Part shown: piece after piece, positions 45,739 to 54,210 of the stretch
Numbering within the stretch: the stretch's first letter is position 1
Layout: every line of letters starts with the position of its first letter
Assembly: GCA_016776605.1 (NCBI GenBank)
Contig: JADHTB010000001.1
Location: 372,001-436,000, forward strand
Source of the DNA: Alphaproteobacteria bacterium
Lineage (GTDB): Bacteria; Pseudomonadota; Alphaproteobacteria; GCA-2731375
Direction of reading: 5' to 3'
Length of the DNA: 64,000 nt
Notes under the pieces: model-generated
The model's input: only the letters and a program-made list of their open reading frames with translations
What the model was told of the DNA's origin: nothing
The model's database searches: none
Translations under genes and position numbers: made by a program

Positions 45739-46605
45739 ATGACATCTGCCGCCGCCCAGCCACAAACCGGGAGTTTGGATATCCGTCCCGTATCGGGGGC
45801 GCTTGGCGCCGAAATCCATGGCGTTGATCTGGCCGGGGAAACCGATCCGGCGATCTGGGACGCACTGCGTTCGGCCATCGCCGAGCATGGGGTGATATTC
45901 TTTCGCGATCAGGCGCTGACGCCGGCGCAGCATATCGCCATGGCCGAACAATTCGCGCCGATCAACATCAACCGCTTTTTTACCCATGCCGAGGACTATC
46001 CGCAGATCGCCGAAGTCCGCAAGGAGCCGGAACAAAAAAACAACATCGGCGGCGGCTGGCATACGGATCACAGCTATGACATAGCACCCGCATTCGGTTC
46101 CATCCTGCTGGCGCGGGAAGTGCCGGCGCAGGGTGGCGATACGCAGTTCGCCGACCTGGCCCTGGCCTATGACAAGCTGTCGGAAGGCTTGAAAGCAACC
46201 CTGAAAACCCTGTCCGCCGTGCATTCCAGCCGGCATGTATTCGGCAAGGCAGCCGTTCGGCCCGATGATCTGACATCGCGCATCGGCAATGCCGACGCCG
46301 CCACCCAGGACGCCATTCATCCAATGGTCATTCGGCATCCGGAAAGCGGGCGCCAGGTTTTGTTCGTCAACCCGGGCTTTACCCTGCGCATCGACGGGTG
46401 GACGGCGGAGGAAAGCAAACCGTTGCTCGACTACCTCTATGAACACGCGAAACGGCCCGAGTTCACCTGCCGGTTCCGCTGGGCAAATGGCTCAATCGCT
46501 TTTTGGGACAATCGCCGGACCTGGCACCAGGCCATCAATGACTATGACGGCGTGCGCCGGCTGATGCACCGCATCACGCTCGAGGGCGTGCCCATATCCG
46601 CATAA
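45739..46605 (+). CDS. TauD/TfdA-family 2-oxoglutarate-dependent dioxygenase
   Basis: A 288-residue non-heme iron dioxygenase of the TauD/TfdA family, which oxidises a substrate such as a sulfonate, aryloxyacetate or gamma-butyrobetaine with 2-oxoglutarate and oxygen. It starts like the family (LDIRPVSGALGAEIHGVDL), has the iron-binding HxD in GGWHTDHSYD (about residues 110-119), the GDTQFADLALAYD segment, and the distal His plus 2-oxoglutarate Arg in RTWHQAINDYDGVRR. GGGGAG precedes the ATG. The divergent TetR regulator probably controls it in response to the substrate, which is not identifiable. Confidence 0.94.
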   Translation: MTSAAAQPQTGSLDIRPVSGALGAEIHGVDLAGETDPAIWDALRSAIAEHGVIFFRDQALTPAQHIAMAEQFAPININRFFTHAEDYPQIAEVRKEPEQKNNIGGGWHTDHSYDIAPAFGSILLAREVPAQGGDTQFADLALAYDKLSEGLKATLKTLSAVHSSRHVFGKAAVRPDDLTSRIGNADAATQDAIHPMVIRHPESGRQVLFVNPGFTLRIDGWTAEESKPLLDYLYEHAKRPEFTCRFRWANGSIAFWDNRRTWHQAINDYDGVRRLMHRITLEGVPISA

Positions 46606-46672
46606 GCCGGATCGCGGGGGCGGCCACCGCATAGTACCGCCCCCTGCCATCCCCGCCTAATTGCCGGCTGGC

Positions 46673-47920
46673 TTACCAGGCCACGTGTTTCAGGGCTTCG
46701 GCGCGGCCCACCACCATGTGATGCACCTCGTCGGGGCCATCGGCAAAGCGCAGGTGGCGCTGATGGTGGTACATGTCGGGCAGCGGCGACCAGTGCGAGA
46801 TGCCCATGGCGCCGTGCATCTGCATGGCCTGATCGATAATCAGGCAGACTTTTTCGGGCACCATGGCCTTCACGGCGCTGACATAGACGCGGGCTTCTCT
46901 GTTGCCCAAAACGTCCATCGCCTTGGCCGCCTGCAGCACCATCAGGCGCATGGCATCGATTTCGATGCGGGCGCGCGAGATAACCTCGACATTCTTGCCC
47001 AGTTTCAGCAGGGTTCTGCCAAAGGCCTGCCGGCTGCCGGCCCGCTTGACCATCAGTTCCAGCGCCTTTTCCGCCTGACCAATAGAGCGCATGCAGTGAT
47101 GAATGCGGCCAGGGCCCAGGCGGACCTGGGAAATCTCAAAGCCACGGCCTTCACCCAACAGCATGTTTTCTTCCGGCACCCGCACATTGTTGAAACGAAT
47201 GTGCATATGGCCGCGCGGCGCATGGTCCTGGCCAAACACCTTCATGCCTTCCACCATCTCGACGCCGGGGGTGCCGATGGGCACCAGGATTTGCGACTGC
47301 TGTTTCGAGGCCGGGGCATCGGGGCTGGTTTTGACCATGGTGATCATGATCTTGCAGCGCGGATCGCCGGCGCCTGAAATATAAAATTTCTCGCCATTGA
47401 TGACCCATTCGCCATTCTCCAGCACCGCCGAGGTGGCGATGTTTTTGGCATCCGACGAGGCCACGCCGGGCTCTGTCATCGCATAGGCGGAGCGGATCTC
47501 GCCATCCAGCAAGGGCTGCAGCCATTTTTCCTTTTGCTCCGGGGTGCCCACCCGCTCCAGCACTTCCATATTGCCGGTATCGGGCGCGCTGCAGTTCAGG
47601 CTCTCGGGCGCCAGGGCGTATTTACCCAGTTCAGCGGCGATATAGGCATAGTCGAGATTGCTCAGCCCCTCGCCGGTCTCGGCATCCGGCAGGAAAAAAT
47701 TCCACAGGCCGGCTGCCTTGGCTTTTGCCTTGGCGCCGTCCAGCAGTTCCAGTTGCCGGGGATGCCAGCTCCAGCGGTCTGCCTTGCCTTCGTTCAGTTC
47801 AAAGAATTCTTCGGTAATGGGCGCCACATTTTCTTCGATATGCTTTTTCAGCGCATAAAGCAGTGGGCGCGATTCATCCGACATCGCCAAATTGAATAAC
47901 TCTTGATCGGGTTCCGACAT
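46673..47920 (-). CDS. Acyl-CoA dehydrogenase (ACAD10/11-like)
   Basis: About 415 residues, started at MSEPDQELFNLAMSDESR (ATG at 47918-47920 with GAGG nine bases upstream). Acyl-CoA dehydrogenase features are AYAMTEPGVASSDAKNI, INGEKFYISGAGDP, the FAD-contact RQAFGR and the C-terminal QMHGAMGISHWSPL. The pattern NCSAPDTGNMEVLERVGT resembles the ACAD10/11 and FadE-type group. It oxidises an acyl-CoA to the 2-enoyl-CoA, using an electron-transfer flavoprotein. The dioxygenase gene is convergent, 67 bases away, so co-regulation with it is not implied. Confidence 0.9.
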   Translation of the reverse strand: MSEPDQELFNLAMSDESRPLLYALKKHIEENVAPITEEFFELNEGKADRWSWHPRQLELLDGAKAKAKAAGLWNFFLPDAETGEGLSNLDYAYIAAELGKYALAPESLNCSAPDTGNMEVLERVGTPEQKEKWLQPLLDGEIRSAYAMTEPGVASSDAKNIATSAVLENGEWVINGEKFYISGAGDPRCKIMITMVKTSPDAPASKQQSQILVPIGTPGVEMVEGMKVFGQDHAPRGHMHIRFNNVRVPEENMLLGEGRGFEISQVRLGPGRIHHCMRSIGQAEKALELMVKRAGSRQAFGRTLLKLGKNVEVISRARIEIDAMRLMVLQAAKAMDVLGNREARVYVSAVKAMVPEKVCLIIDQAMQMHGAMGISHWSPLPDMYHHQRHLRFADGPDEVHHMVVGRAEALKHVAW

Positions 47921-48045
47921 ATTTGATGGCCTCATTTCCATGGTTTCGTTGCTGCGCGATCCTGTGATTGCCAACCGGTATTGTCAACAAGCATCACATT
48001 GGCGCGCATCCGCACCAGCCACAAACCGAACAACAGCTTGATTGA

Positions 48046-48867
48046 TCAACGCTTGACGGCCGTAGCCTTAAAGGCGGTGGCCTTAAAGAATGTGTAGCAA
48101 AAAACGCCGTCGGCCTCCGCCGTTCTGTACAGATCCCGGATGCCGGCATCAAACGTGGCCGCATCGATGATTTCCGCCGCAAGGGCGGCGTCACGGACAC
48201 CTTCAATCATGGCGGTAAAGGTATCCCGCGTGAAACCGCTGACAAGCTCGGGTTTGGAGGCGTCGACATAAACCATACGTGGACTGACATCGACGCAATC
48301 GAAGCCGGCCTGCTGCAACAGCGGGTACAGCTCTCTGCCGATCAGCGCGTTACCGCCCGCCCGCCGCTGCAATTCGACCTGACAGTGAATGGCGCGCCTG
48401 GCCGCCTGGCTGTCGGGATAAAAATAGGCCGAAGCGTGATCCCCCTCGAAGACGGTAATGGTGCCGCCAACCTTGATCAGGCTTTTCAGGGCCTCCAGGG
48501 CCTGCGCCGGCCGGGAAAGATGCTCCAAGACGTGACAGACAAACACGTGATCAAAAGATTCTGGTTCAAACCGCAATTCAAAAATGTCCGCGATTTCAAA
48601 ACCAACGTTATCCAGGCCCGCGGCGCGCACGGCTTTCGCCGCTTCGGCAATTGAATTGGCGGAAATATCGATGGCTGTGAACCTGGCGTCCGGACTGTTG
48701 CGGGCAAGGGTAACCGTTTGCGCGCCAATGCCGCAGCCGGCTTCCAAAACCTGGGCGCCCTTTTTGTAATGGGTGCCGCCATGCAGCAACGCGACCAGCA
48801 CGTCCGCCTGATCCTGCAGCCGCTGCTTTTCTCTCGGGTGGTATCCGTGAACGTAATTCTGGCCCAT
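48046..48867 (-). CDS. Class I SAM-dependent methyltransferase
   Basis: A 273-residue methyltransferase. It starts MGQNYVHGYHPREKQRLQDQ, with SAM motif I AQVLEAGCGIGAQTV at about 38-52, acidic strand FTAIDISANSIAEA and the motif-IV-like FDHVFVCHVLEHL, with GGTITVFEGDHAS behind. The N-terminal YVHGYHPREK-pattern is shared with a set of uncharacterised ubiquinone/UbiE-like and trans-aconitate methyltransferase-like proteins; the substrate is unknown. The C-terminus repeats FFKATAFKATAVKR, a short tandem duplication. It is not evidently in an operon. Confidence 0.88.
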   Translation of the reverse strand: MGQNYVHGYHPREKQRLQDQADVLVALLHGGTHYKKGAQVLEAGCGIGAQTVTLARNSPDARFTAIDISANSIAEAAKAVRAAGLDNVGFEIADIFELRFEPESFDHVFVCHVLEHLSRPAQALEALKSLIKVGGTITVFEGDHASAYFYPDSQAARRAIHCQVELQRRAGGNALIGRELYPLLQQAGFDCVDVSPRMVYVDASKPELVSGFTRDTFTAMIEGVRDAALAAEIIDAATFDAGIRDLYRTAEADGVFCYTFFKATAFKATAVKR

Positions 48868-48987
48868 GCTGACACGCTTTCCTACATCGTGCCCGCCGCC
48901 TCGCCGGATTGCAGAGTGGGAGCGTTAGATCAAACAGCCTACAAACGGAAGCTTTTTTCGGCTGATAATTTGATCTATTTCTAGGAG

Positions 48988-49035
48988 TTAGAGCAACTTG
49001 TCTGCGTTCGAATGAACGCAGACAAGTTGCTCTAA
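48988..49035. repeat. Perfect 22-bp inverted repeat, AGAGCAA family variant
   Basis: Arms at 48988-49009 and 49014-49035 are exact reverse complements (22 bases) with the loop GAAT; the left arm starts TTAGAGCAACTTGTCTGCG. The outer TTAGAGCAA is shared with the CTAG-ended family, the inner part differs. The right arm includes the TAG stop (49032-49034) of the RraA-like gene. With no T-tract, it may still act as an RNA-stabilising hairpin. Confidence 0.85.
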
Positions 49036-49694
49036 GGCGCCGGTTCCATTGCCGGCAAATTGAGAATCTTGGCGAAGCTTTCACCGGCGCCGATACGGCG
49101 GTCCCATTCCGCCTCTGCCTTCAGGGTCGCCCGGCAGGCTTCCAGCACGGCGGCCATTTGCCCCCGCGGCACGATGGTAATGCCGTCGTCATCACCGATG
49201 ACCAGATCGCCGGATTTAACCAGCACCCCGCCGCACGAGACCGGCCCGCCCACATCGCCGACCTCGGCAAAATTGGGTCCGGCGGGCGTCACGGCGCGGG
49301 TAAAACAGGGAATGCCATAGTCACGGATTTCGGCTAGATCGCGGATGGCGCCGTCGATCACCAGACCGGCCATACCCCGGCGCACGGCCTCGTTGGTCAT
49401 GTTGCCGCCCAGCACGGCGTTGTCGGCAAAACCGCCCGCATCCACCACCAGCACGTCGCCCGTACGGGCCAACGAAAGAGCCTGCAACAGGGGCGTGATA
49501 CCGCCCGCGATGGCGCGCACGGTCAGGGCCTGGCCCAGCATGCGAACGCCGGGCGCGATGGGGCGAATGGCCGCGTCCAGGGTTTTCGCCTTGTTCATGG
49601 CGTCGGAGGCGATGGGGCTGCGGATTTCGGCCCAGGGCGCCAGCGCCGATTTACTCAATCGCCGTTTTGGCAGTGAATGCAGATAGATAGCCAT
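49032..49694 (-). CDS. RraA-like protein, HMG/CHA aldolase candidate
   Basis: A 220-residue RraA-fold protein. The family includes 4-hydroxy-4-methyl-2-oxoglutarate aldolase and the RNase E inhibitor RraA. Characteristic sequences are GGNMTNEAVRRGMAGLVIDG, the aldolase site DGAIRDL with the Arg-Asp pair, and VSCGGVLVKSGDLVIGDDDG. The R-D pair and the catabolic neighbours favour an aldolase or oxaloacetate decarboxylase over RNase E control. It follows the acyl-CoA dehydrogenase gene by 29 bases on the same strand, so the two are likely co-transcribed. Confidence 0.88.
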   Translation of the reverse strand: MAIYLHSLPKRRLSKSALAPWAEIRSPIASDAMNKAKTLDAAIRPIAPGVRMLGQALTVRAIAGGITPLLQALSLARTGDVLVVDAGGFADNAVLGGNMTNEAVRRGMAGLVIDGAIRDLAEIRDYGIPCFTRAVTPAGPNFAEVGDVGGPVSCGGVLVKSGDLVIGDDDGITIVPRGQMAAVLEACRATLKAEAEWDRRIGAGESFAKILNLPAMEPAP

Positions 49695-49723
49695 TTTTGC
49701 TAACCTTCCAGATTATCTGCAGC

Positions 49724-50935
49724 CTACATCCCCAAAATACGCTTGGCGACGATTTCGTGCTGCACTTCGTTGGAGCCGCCATAGATCGTTGCCTTGCGCT
49801 GGTTGAAATAACGTCCGGCGGCGGAGACCGCATAATCCGGCCCGACGGGGGGCACATTGGCGCCATAGTCCAGCACGCTGCGATCAAATGGATTGGCGTA
49901 ATAGGCCGTGGCCTCGACCGCCAGTTCGCCAACTTCCTGGGTCATTGTGGAGCCCTGACATTTCAGAATGGAGGACGAGGCCCCCACCCGCTGCCCGGCG
50001 CCCAGGGCGCTGAGGGTGCGCAGTTCGGTGTATTCCACCGCCCGCGCCGTCACTTCCAGGGCCGCCAGTTTGGCCGCAAAGGCCGGCTCGTCGATCAGCC
50101 GGGCGCCATCGCAGCGTTCCTGCTTGGCGATCTCGCGGACCCGTGCCAGACCGCCGTGCAGACCGCCCGCATAGGCATTGCCGCGTTCGAACTCCAACAG
50201 GTATTTCGCCACGGTCCAGCCGTCGTTCTCCTTGCCGATACGGTTGGCTTGCGGCACCCGCACATCGCTGAAAAAGACCTGGTTGACCTCCTGCTCCGGC
50301 GCCTCTGTTTGGTCCACCAGCACGATCGGCTCCACCTTGATGCCCGGCGTGGTCATATCGATCAGCAGGAAGGTGATGCCTTCCTGGCGCTTGCCTTCCG
50401 TCGAGGTGCGGACCAGACAGAAAATCATATCGGCCTTTTGCGCCTGGGTGGTCCAGATTTTCGAACCGTTGACAATATAATCATCGCCGTCGGGTATGGC
50501 GCGGGTCTGCAGCGAGGCCAGATCAGAGCCCGAACCCGGCTCGGAATAACCCTGGCACCACCAGACATTGGATTGCAGAATATCGGGCAGGTACTTTTGC
50601 TTTTGCTCTTCGGTGCCGAATTCCATGATCACCGGGGCCACCATTTTCAGGCCAAAGGCCAGGGGGCGCAGGGTGCCGGCGCGCAGCATTTCGGTATCGT
50701 AGAGATACTTTTGCGTCGCACTCCAACCGGGACCACCCATTTCCACCGGCCAGTTCGGTGCGATCCAGCCCTTTTTATACAGCGCCTTTTGCCAGGCGAC
50801 ATGGTCTTCCTTGTGAATATAGCCGGTCATGGATTTGGCGGTCTTGGCCTTGATCTCGGGCGTATGGTTTTCCGCGATGAAAGCCCGGACCTCGTCACGA
50901 AAGGCCAGTTCTTCGGCCGAATATTGAATATCCAC
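49724..50935 (-). CDS. Acyl-CoA dehydrogenase, pimeloyl-CoA dehydrogenase large-subunit-like
   Basis: About 403 residues, started at the GTG at 50933-50935 (MDIQYSAEELAFRDEVRAF) because AAGAGAG lies upstream; the longer frame is not family-like. It has QGYSEPGSGSDLASLQTRA, VNGSKIWTTQAQKADM, the MTTPGIKVEPIVL loop and the C-terminal YGGSNEVQHEIVAKRILG that is nearly invariant in the family. It resembles the PimC group, acting on dicarboxyl-CoA or cyclic acyl-CoA. No PimD-like small subunit is seen next to it. The RraA-like gene follows on the same strand. Confidence 0.92.
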   Translation of the reverse strand: MDIQYSAEELAFRDEVRAFIAENHTPEIKAKTAKSMTGYIHKEDHVAWQKALYKKGWIAPNWPVEMGGPGWSATQKYLYDTEMLRAGTLRPLAFGLKMVAPVIMEFGTEEQKQKYLPDILQSNVWWCQGYSEPGSGSDLASLQTRAIPDGDDYIVNGSKIWTTQAQKADMIFCLVRTSTEGKRQEGITFLLIDMTTPGIKVEPIVLVDQTEAPEQEVNQVFFSDVRVPQANRIGKENDGWTVAKYLLEFERGNAYAGGLHGGLARVREIAKQERCDGARLIDEPAFAAKLAALEVTARAVEYTELRTLSALGAGQRVGASSSILKCQGSTMTQEVGELAVEATAYYANPFDRSVLDYGANVPPVGPDYAVSAAGRYFNQRKATIYGGSNEVQHEIVAKRILGM

Positions 50936-51001
50936 GTTGCGTACTCTCTTATTGCCATGCTCATTCCTGGGCACGGTTATAGCGCATTGGATACCGCCTT
51001 G

Positions 51002-51883
51002 TCAGTGTTTGCGCGCGCTCAGCATGGTTTCGCGGTAGGTGATATAGGCGCCGCAGGCAACGATGATGGCGCTGCCGACCCAGGTCCAGGTATCGGGGAA
51101 TTCGCCAAAGATAAAGAAACCCAACACCACCGCCCCCAGCAACTGGCCATAGGTAAAGGGCGAGACGGCGGAAACCTCGGCCCATTGAAAGGCCTTGACC
51201 ACGAACAGATGGCCCAGGCCGCCGAACAGCCCCATGGCCGCGAACAACAGCCAATCGAACTGCGCCGTTGCCGCCGGCGTCACCCAGTAAAATGGCCCCA
51301 CCAGCGAGGTCAGAATAACCCCGAACACAGCGGTGTAGGTGATCGTGGTGGCGGGGCTGTCCTGGCCCGCCAGCTTGCGGGTCATAATCTGATAGATGGA
51401 ATAGAACGTCGCGCTGCAAACCACCAACAGCTCGGCGCCATGAAACTGGGCGCCCCCCGGCCGAATGATGATCAGGGCGCCGATAAAGCCCACCGCGATT
51501 GCACTCCAGCGGCGGGGGCCGACCTTTTCGCCCAGAAACGGCACCGACAACGCCGTGACGATAAAGGGCGCGGTGAAACTGATAGAGGCGGCGGTGGTCA
51601 GGGGCAGATAGCTCAAGGCCAGAAAATAAAAGCTGGTGGAGCCCAACAACAGCAACGAGCGCACCACCTGAGCCTTCAGATTTTTGGTGCGAAACAGCCC
51701 CAGTCCATGGAAGGGCAGGAAGATTAACAGCATCAGCCCGAAATGGCCCAGATAGCGCATCCAGATCACCTGTTGGATGGCATAGTCCACCTGCAACACC
51801 TTGACCGTGGCATTGAGGAACGGAAACAGGGCCACGGCCAGACACATAAAGGCAATGCCGCGCGCGGTGTGGTTCGCTATCAT
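51002..51883 (-). CDS. EamA/DMT-family transporter
   Basis: A ten-helix drug/metabolite transporter of about 293 residues, started at the ATG at 51881-51883 (MIANHTARGIAFMCLAVALF); the upstream stretch in the same frame reads like non-coding sequence. Two EamA repeats can be seen: helices at about 8-145 (PFLNATVKVL, LVRSLLLLGSTSFYFLAL, AAISFTAPFIVTAL-type) and again at about 155-280. It probably exports or imports a small metabolite. It is divergent from the SCP2-hydrolase gene and is not in an operon with the acyl-CoA dehydrogenase gene 66 bases downstream by necessity, though both are leftward. Confidence 0.93.
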   Translation of the reverse strand: MIANHTARGIAFMCLAVALFPFLNATVKVLQVDYAIQQVIWMRYLGHFGLMLLIFLPFHGLGLFRTKNLKAQVVRSLLLLGSTSFYFLALSYLPLTTAASISFTAPFIVTALSVPFLGEKVGPRRWSAIAVGFIGALIIIRPGGAQFHGAELLVVCSATFYSIYQIMTRKLAGQDSPATTITYTAVFGVILTSLVGPFYWVTPAATAQFDWLLFAAMGLFGGLGHLFVVKAFQWAEVSAVSPFTYGQLLGAVVLGFFIFGEFPDTWTWVGSAIIVACGAYITYRETMLSARKH

Positions 51884-51919
51884 TCTGTCTGGATATCGCC
51901 TTGGAGGGGCCGCAGGAAT

Positions 51920-52010
51920 TGTTGCAGCGCAACATATAGCACATTGGACCGCAACAACGGCAATATCTGTTGATCCCCTCCGATTGTCCGTGTTGATATT
52001 CCGTATACGG
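51920..52010. promoter_or_regulatory. Divergent promoter region with two short palindromes
   Basis: The gap between the EamA transporter and the SCP2-hydrolase genes contains TGTTGC-AGC-GCAACA at 51920-51934 and the perfect 10-bp palindrome CCGTATACGG at 52001-52010. Either could be an operator. No -35/-10 pair is convincing by eye and no regulator gene is next to them. Confidence 0.3.
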
Positions 52011-52081
52011 GCCGGTCTTGCTACAGTGACGGCGCGACCGGGGGCACCTGGTTGGGGATGGGGTTTCAGAAAGGGCGGATC

Positions 52082-53335
52082 ATGTTTCAAAGTCTTATCG
52101 AGCGTGAAGGCAGGCACCCGAATATTTCCTGGCGGGGGCGCTATGCCGATGCCTGCATCGAATTACGCAGCGATGGCGACAGCCAGTTCCTGCACCTCGA
52201 CGGCGATGGCGACGGCGACGGCATCCGGGTCAGCGCCCAGGCGCCGGGGCGCGCCATTACTCTGTGCCTGGACGCCAGCGCGGCGGATTGGCGCGAACTC
52301 CTGGGGCCCGAGCCCCGGCCCGGCCTGCAATCACTGTCCGCCATGCGCCGCACCGGCCATTTGACGGTCACGGGCGATCTGCTGGCCTTTTATCAAAATC
52401 TGATGGCCCTGGAATTGCTGTTTTCCCTCAGCCGCCCACGGCCGGAAAGGGCCATTGCCCCACCTGGCCCCCCAACAATCGAGCCGATCATGGGCCGTTA
52501 CCTGAACCTGGATTTTCAGGGCCGGCGCCATCGTATTTATTTCGAGGAGGCGGGCCAGGGCATCCCCCTGATCTGTCTGCACACCGCGGGCTCCGATGGC
52601 CGCCAGTTCCGCGACATTCTGAACGACGAAGCCATCACCGCCAACTACCGCGTGGTGGTGTTCGATCTGCCCTGGCACGGCAAATCCTCGCCCCCCGTTG
52701 GTTTTCAGAACGAAATCTATGAACTGACCACGGACGGCTATGTGGCCATCGTCATGGCGGTGAAGGCGGCGTTGGGCCTGGAAAACCCGGTGGTCATGGG
52801 TTGTTCCATCGGCGGGCGGGCGGTGCTGCACCTGGCCCTGCGCCACGGCAAAGATTTTCGCGCCGCGATCGGCCTGCAATCAGCGCTGTATGCGGAGAAC
52901 AAGATCGATGGCGAGCCCGACGGCATGCGCACCATTCACCGCCCCGACGTGCATGGGCCGGAGATTTCAGGCGCCTTGATGGTCGGGGTGATCGCGCCCC
53001 AGTCCCCCGCCGCCGATTGCTGGGAGACCCTGTGGCATTACATGCAGGGCGGCCCCGGCGTCTTCATGGGCGATCTGAACTATTATTTCACCGACGGCGA
53101 CATGCGCAACGGCCTGGCGGACGGCATCGACACCACGGAATGCCCGGTCTATCTGTTGACCGGGGAATACGATACCTCCGCCACCCCGGAGTTGAGCCGA
53201 CAGTTGGCGGAACAGATCAACGCCACCGAATTCCAGGTGATGCAAGGCATGGGCCATTTCCCCATGTCAGAAAACCCGCAGGCCTTTCGCGGCTACCTGC
53301 TCCCCATGCTGGAAAAAATCAGCGCCCAGGCGTGA
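52082..53335 (+). CDS. SCP2-like domain fused to an alpha/beta hydrolase
   Basis: About 417 residues, started at MFQSLIEREGRHPNISWRG (ATG at 52082, GGGCGG upstream). The first 130 residues look like a sterol-carrier-protein-2-like lipid-binding fold: LDASAADWRELLG, LTVTGDLLAFYQNLM. An alpha/beta hydrolase follows from about 150 (LICLHTAGSDGRQFRDIL, FDLPWHGKSSPP, the nucleophile elbow MGCSIGGRA, the acid in LLTGEYDTSATPE and the His in GMGHFPMSENP). A GDGDGDG run lies near 42. SCP2-like domains usually bind acyl chains, so a lipid-like ester may be the substrate (inference). It ends at a palindromic repeat. Confidence 0.78.
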   Translation: MFQSLIEREGRHPNISWRGRYADACIELRSDGDSQFLHLDGDGDGDGIRVSAQAPGRAITLCLDASAADWRELLGPEPRPGLQSLSAMRRTGHLTVTGDLLAFYQNLMALELLFSLSRPRPERAIAPPGPPTIEPIMGRYLNLDFQGRRHRIYFEEAGQGIPLICLHTAGSDGRQFRDILNDEAITANYRVVVFDLPWHGKSSPPVGFQNEIYELTTDGYVAIVMAVKAALGLENPVVMGCSIGGRAVLHLALRHGKDFRAAIGLQSALYAENKIDGEPDGMRTIHRPDVHGPEISGALMVGVIAPQSPAADCWETLWHYMQGGPGVFMGDLNYYFTDGDMRNGLADGIDTTECPVYLLTGEYDTSATPELSRQLAEQINATEFQVMQGMGHFPMSENPQAFRGYLLPMLEKISAQA

Positions 53336-53336
53336 T

Positions 53337-53394
53337 TAATTATGGGGACACAATACTTATATCAGTTGATATATGTATTGTGTCCCCATAATTA
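53337..53394. repeat. 27-bp palindrome, GGGGACACAATACTTATAT family, second copy
   Basis: Arms 53337-53363 and 53368-53394 pair with one mismatch around the loop AGTT. The left arm TTATGGGGACACAATACTTA has the same sequence as the copy at 23265. It lies exactly between the convergent hydrolase and enoyl-CoA hydratase genes (2 and 4 bases from their stops), a position where a bidirectional terminator is expected. Confidence 0.9.
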
Positions 53395-53397
53395 CTC

Positions 53398-54156
53398 TCA
53401 GCGTCCCGGCCACTCCACAGCGCGTTTTTCGATGAAGGCCTTCGCGCCTTCCTTGCGGTCCGCGGAGTTCATGACGCGGGTTTGCACCTCGCCGGTGATG
53501 CCGTCGATATCGCCGTAGTCAAGGGAGGCGCCGCGCACCATCAATTCCTTCATGCCCTGCACGGCGACGGGGCTGAGTTCGCAGATCCTGTGGGCGTGCT
53601 TTTCGGCCTCGGCCATGAGCTGATCCGCCGGCACGATTTTGTTGATCATGCCCACATCATAGGCCCGTTGCGCGCTGACCCGTTCGGCGAACAGCAATAA
53701 TTCCGAGGCGATGGCCCAGGGCATGATCTTGGGAAACCAGGCGGCGGGAATGGTGGCGATGCCCCATTGCGGCTCCGGCAGCCAGAACGAGACGTCTTCG
53801 GTGGCGATGCGGTAATCGGCGTCCAGGGCGATCCACATTCCATAGCCGACCACGTGGCTGTGCAGGGCGGCGATGATCGGCTTGTAGACCTTTTGGGTCT
53901 GACTGATATCGGGAAAGTCGCCGGTGTATTGGTAGCTCGCGGGCGCCCCGCCCGACAGATCGGCGCCGGCGGAAAAGCATCGCCCCTTGCCCGACAGGAT
54001 CGCCACCCGCAGATCAGCATCGTCGCGGAAATCCGCCCAGACCCGCGCCAGTTCGGCATGCAGCGCCTCGTTCATGGCATTCAGCTTGTCGGGCCGGTTC
54101 AGGGTCACATAGGCAATAGCGCCCTTTTTCTCGTACTCGATGGTGGTCAGTTCCAT
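53398..54156 (-). CDS. Enoyl-CoA hydratase/isomerase family protein
   Basis: A 252-residue crotonase-fold protein. It starts MELTTIEYEKKGAIAYVTLN followed by RPDKLNAMNEAL, with oxyanion-hole segments GKGRCFSAGADLSGG and HSHVVGYGMWIALDADYRI, then WLPEPQWGIATIPAAW where the catalytic Glu position is the E of PEPQWG. GGAGG lies 11 bases before the ATG. It shares no visible operon, being convergent with the SCP2-hydrolase gene. Reaction uncertain: hydration, isomerisation or dehalogenation are all possible in the family. Confidence 0.92.
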   Translation of the reverse strand: MELTTIEYEKKGAIAYVTLNRPDKLNAMNEALHAELARVWADFRDDADLRVAILSGKGRCFSAGADLSGGAPASYQYTGDFPDISQTQKVYKPIIAALHSHVVGYGMWIALDADYRIATEDVSFWLPEPQWGIATIPAAWFPKIMPWAIASELLLFAERVSAQRAYDVGMINKIVPADQLMAEAEKHAHRICELSPVAVQGMKELMVRGASLDYGDIDGITGEVQTRVMNSADRKEGAKAFIEKRAVEWPGR

Positions 54157-54210
54157 TTTGCATGGCCTCCTTTGATATTTGTTTGATGCCTGGCGGTTCC
54201 GGTTTTTAGT

